Below the pieces are notes generated by a model. It worked only from the letters and a program-made list of their open reading frames with translations. It had not been told where the DNA came from and did no database searches. Below, piece by piece: positions 61,433 through 64,000 of a DNA stretch of 64,000 bases (the first letter of the stretch is position 1; every line of letters begins with the position of its first letter). Position numbers and translations under genes: made by a program. Origin of the DNA: JANQRZ01 sp965215165 (GTDB lineage Bacteria; Bacteroidota; Rhodothermia; Rhodothermales; JANQRZ01); contig CBDCCX010000006.1 of NCBI GenBank assembly GCA_965215165.1, positions 1,488,001-1,552,000 on the forward strand, in the 5' to 3' direction.

Positions 61433-62632
61433 CTAGGGCACCACGCGGACCTCGACGCGCTCGGCCGCGCCCCGGTCCTGCCCGAGCGCCTCGGCCGCGG
61501 CCTCGGACAGCTCGATGAGAAAGCCTTCGCTGACCGGCCCTCGGTCGTTGACGCGGACGAGCACGCTGCGCCCCCGCGCCGGAAGGGTGACGCGCAGCAC
61601 GGTCCCGAACGGGAGCGTCCGGTGGCTCGCCGTGAGCGCCGCCGGGTCGTAGGGGTCGCCGCTGATGGTGTCCCGGCCCCGGTACGAGTCGGGATAGACG
61701 AGCGCGAGGCCGGTCTCGTCGGGCGGCGGCAACGGCGCGGGCGCGCGGTAATACCGTGCGGCAGAGTCCGGGAGGACGAGGACGGTGCCGGCCGGGATCG
61801 GAGCCGTGGTGAGCGTGTTGAGCGCCAGGAGCGCGCCGACCTCCATGCCGTAGCGAGCCGCGACGGTGTAGAGCGTTTCGCCTTTGCGGGTGACGTGGAC
61901 CTGGTCGCCGGGGACGGTGCTCTCGGTCAGGTCGTACGGCGCGCGCGGCACGGCGGCTGGCAACGGCGGGGCAGCCGGGGCGGCCTCGCCGGAGACGACC
62001 AGCTCTTGCCCGACCGAGAGGAGGTCGCCCGTCAGTCCGTTGCGCGAGCGGAGGGCGTCGACGGTCATCCCGTAGCGGCGGGAGATCGTGAACAGGGTCT
62101 CACCGGGCTGGACGACGTGGACCGCCGCCTCGCCCGACGAGACCGGCGGTGCGGCGATCACCTCCCCGCGAGTGCCCGCCCCGATGCGGACGCGCGCCAT
62201 CGCGGCCGGCGGGGGGGCTGGAGGCGGCGGCCCCGCCGGGATCGGCTCGGGCGCGATGAGCACGCCCTCGCGCCCCGAGGCCGGGTCGAGGCCGACCGCC
62301 TGGCCCTCGCCGAGCCGTTCGTCCTCTTCCGGCTCGCCGTCGTCCAGCGGCGGGTCCAGCGGCGCGTCGGGCAGCGGCCCCTCCTCGGTCCATCCGGCGC
62401 GGCCTCCGTCCGGGTCCGGCGTGACGTAGAGCTGCTGCCCGATGCTGAGGATGTTCGAGCTCAGCCCGTTGTAGGCCTTGAGCTGGTCCACGGTCAGCCC
62501 GTGCGCCTGCGCGATCTTAAAGAGCGTGTCGCCTCGCTCGACGGTGTAGACCGGCGCGGGCTGAGCCGCTACGGTTGCGGCGAGCAGGAGGGCGACGACA
62601 GCCGTGCGGAGGACGTGCGAGGCAGGGAGCAT
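61433..62632 (-). CDS. LysM-RlpA septal-ring-like lipoprotein/secreted protein
   Basis: A 399-residue exported protein. After a signal peptide (VALLLAATVAAQ) come three LysM peptidoglycan-binding modules (YTVERGDTLFKIAQAHGLTVDQLKAYNGL, HVVQPGETLFTISRRYGMTVDALRSRNGL, HVTRKGETLYTVAARYGMEVGALLALN) joined by proline-rich linkers, and a C-terminal RlpA-like double-psi beta-barrel (ASHRTLPFGTVLRVTLPARGRSVLVRVNDRGPVSEGFLIELS). RlpA-type proteins cleave glycan strands lacking stem peptides during cell separation; activity here is inferred. ATG 62630-62632 chosen; ATG 62645-62647 would overlap the TPR gene by 8 bp. Confidence 0.9.
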   Translation of the reverse strand: MLPASHVLRTAVVALLLAATVAAQPAPVYTVERGDTLFKIAQAHGLTVDQLKAYNGLSSNILSIGQQLYVTPDPDGGRAGWTEEGPLPDAPLDPPLDDGEPEEDERLGEGQAVGLDPASGREGVLIAPEPIPAGPPPPAPPPAAMARVRIGAGTRGEVIAAPPVSSGEAAVHVVQPGETLFTISRRYGMTVDALRSRNGLTGDLLSVGQELVVSGEAAPAAPPLPAAVPRAPYDLTESTVPGDQVHVTRKGETLYTVAARYGMEVGALLALNTLTTAPIPAGTVLVLPDSAARYYRAPAPLPPPDETGLALVYPDSYRGRDTISGDPYDPAALTASHRTLPFGTVLRVTLPARGRSVLVRVNDRGPVSEGFLIELSEAAAEALGQDRGAAERVEVRVVP

Positions 62633-62639
62633 AGCGAGG

Positions 62640-62969
62640 TCAGTCATCGTCGAAGCCGAGGCCTTGCGCCTCGAGCAGGGCACTCTGGAGCTCGGCGCGG
62701 GCGTGGGCGTCGGCCGCCCGGCCGGCCTCGGCGATGCCCGTTCGGTAGGTGCGGAGCGCGTCGTCGGGACGGTCCAGCGTTTCGTAGAGCTTGCCGAGGT
62801 GGTAGTAGGTTCCGACGTAGTCCGGGTGGTCGGCGGCGAGGCCCTCGAAGTACCCGAGTGCCGCCGAGGAGTCGCCGTGCTTCAGGTGCTCCTGCGCGAG
62901 CGCGAAGCGGACGAACGGGTCGTCCGGGTCCTCGCGGCTGAACGCCTGGAGCTGCTCGATTCTGCTCAT
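62640..62969 (-). CDS. Small TPR protein
   Basis: A 109-residue cytoplasmic protein, made of about three TPR units: PFVRFALAQEHLKHGDSSAALGYFEGL, YVGTYYHLGKLYETLDRPDDALRTYRTGI and AHARAELQSALLEA. Such short TPR proteins are common next to cell-wall genes; partner unknown. Ends 7 bp before the RlpA-like gene. The leader is A/C-rich, without Shine-Dalgarno. Confidence 0.82.
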   Translation of the reverse strand: MSRIEQLQAFSREDPDDPFVRFALAQEHLKHGDSSAALGYFEGLAADHPDYVGTYYHLGKLYETLDRPDDALRTYRTGIAEAGRAADAHARAELQSALLEAQGLGFDDD

Positions 62970-63079
62970 AGTCAGTGGGTGATTGGGCGTGGAGGGCGTG
63001 GGGAGAGGGGAGGAAATGGGAGAATCGCCCCCCTTCATACTCTGCGTCCTCTTCTCCCCCATTTTACCGCGCCTCGATA

Positions 63080-63889
<810 letters not shown>

Positions 63890-63942
63890 GGGCACGACCC
63901 GTAGGGGCGAGGTGCGCCCCGCCCTGCCGGATGGCAAAACCT

Positions 63943-64000
63943 TTAGCTCTCGAAGTCCACCGTCGGTGCGTTCTGCGAGCCGGCGTCGGCCTCGAAGGGG
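63943..64000 (-). CDS. lemA: LemA family protein (C-terminal end only)
   Basis: The last 18 codons at the window edge read PFEADAGSQNAPTVDFES and stop (TAA at 63943-63945). The pattern of an aromatic-acidic stretch followed by AP-VDF is the typical LemA C-terminus, and LemA genes are commonly directly upstream of TPM-domain genes. Only a few residues are visible, so the call leans on the neighbour. Confidence 0.7.
   Translation of the reverse strand, partial: PFEADAGSQNAPTVDFES

Overview
The window comes from a GC-rich member of the Bacteroidota/Rhodothermota line, most likely Rhodothermales (relatives of Salinibacter, Rhodothermus or Rubricoccus). Three things point there: a 2,729-residue SprA/Sov translocon with a SprE/PorW-like lipoprotein (type IX secretion, found only in that lineage); two promoter candidates that fit the Bacteroidota pattern TTG-N20-TAnnTTTG, upstream of rpsL and sprA; and translation starts mostly without a Shine-Dalgarno sequence. 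The assignment is inference; no rRNA or tRNA gene was seen.

Layout. 1-5685 (minus): rpsL-rpsG-fusA-tuf-rpsJ-[lipoprotein]-rplC, a str/S10 operon with a lipoprotein gene lodged between rpsJ and rplC. 5972-8065: ftsH. 8196-12781 (minus): SprE/PorW-like TPR lipoprotein, a short-chain dehydrogenase and an NTF2-like lipoprotein. 13245-21434 (plus): sprA. 21435-23251: an island scar with a degraded copy of an MNT/HEPN pair, a truncated DUF2958 gene, the intact MNT/HEPN pair and two copies of a terminal-inverted-repeat element whose third copy lies upstream of sprA. 23252-24447: lipB and an acidic orphan. 24453-29096 (minus): a giant multi-membrane-span histidine kinase and a DUF4783 protein. 29563-42807 (plus): a tightly coupled surface-glycan operon (two GT2, two GT4 domains one of which is fused to a sulfotransferase, an FAD oxidoreductase, an ABC exporter-like protein, a polytopic membrane protein, two paralogous amidohydrolase-fold proteins and a polysaccharide deacetylase). 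42804-50019 (minus): alpha/beta hydrolase, wecB, a GT-C-like membrane protein, mutS2, a possible 36-codon small ORF and a sugar-nucleotide transferase. 50522-53299 (plus): OmpA lipoprotein, LOG-family protein and a TPR protein, each followed by a terminator hairpin. 53377-58150 (minus): beta-barrel protein, DUF547, DUF1573 and a fused E1 alpha-beta dehydrogenase. 58411-58728 (plus): orphan. 58798-64000 (minus): PhoR/PhoB-like pair, a glycosyltransferase deletion remnant, LysM-RlpA protein, small TPR protein, TPM-domain protein and the end of lemA.

How it works together. SprA and SprE-like proteins would export surface proteins; the plus-strand glycan operon plus wecB and the nucleotidyltransferase would make and export a probably sulfated and deacetylated polysaccharide. 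I see no single gene cluster that is clearly a new defence system. The most unusual items are the repeat family whose terminal arms differ between copies but stay complementary within each copy, the island scar with a duplicated MNT/HEPN end, the glycosyltransferase-sulfotransferase fusion with its paired amidohydrolases, and the lipoprotein inside the S10 operon.
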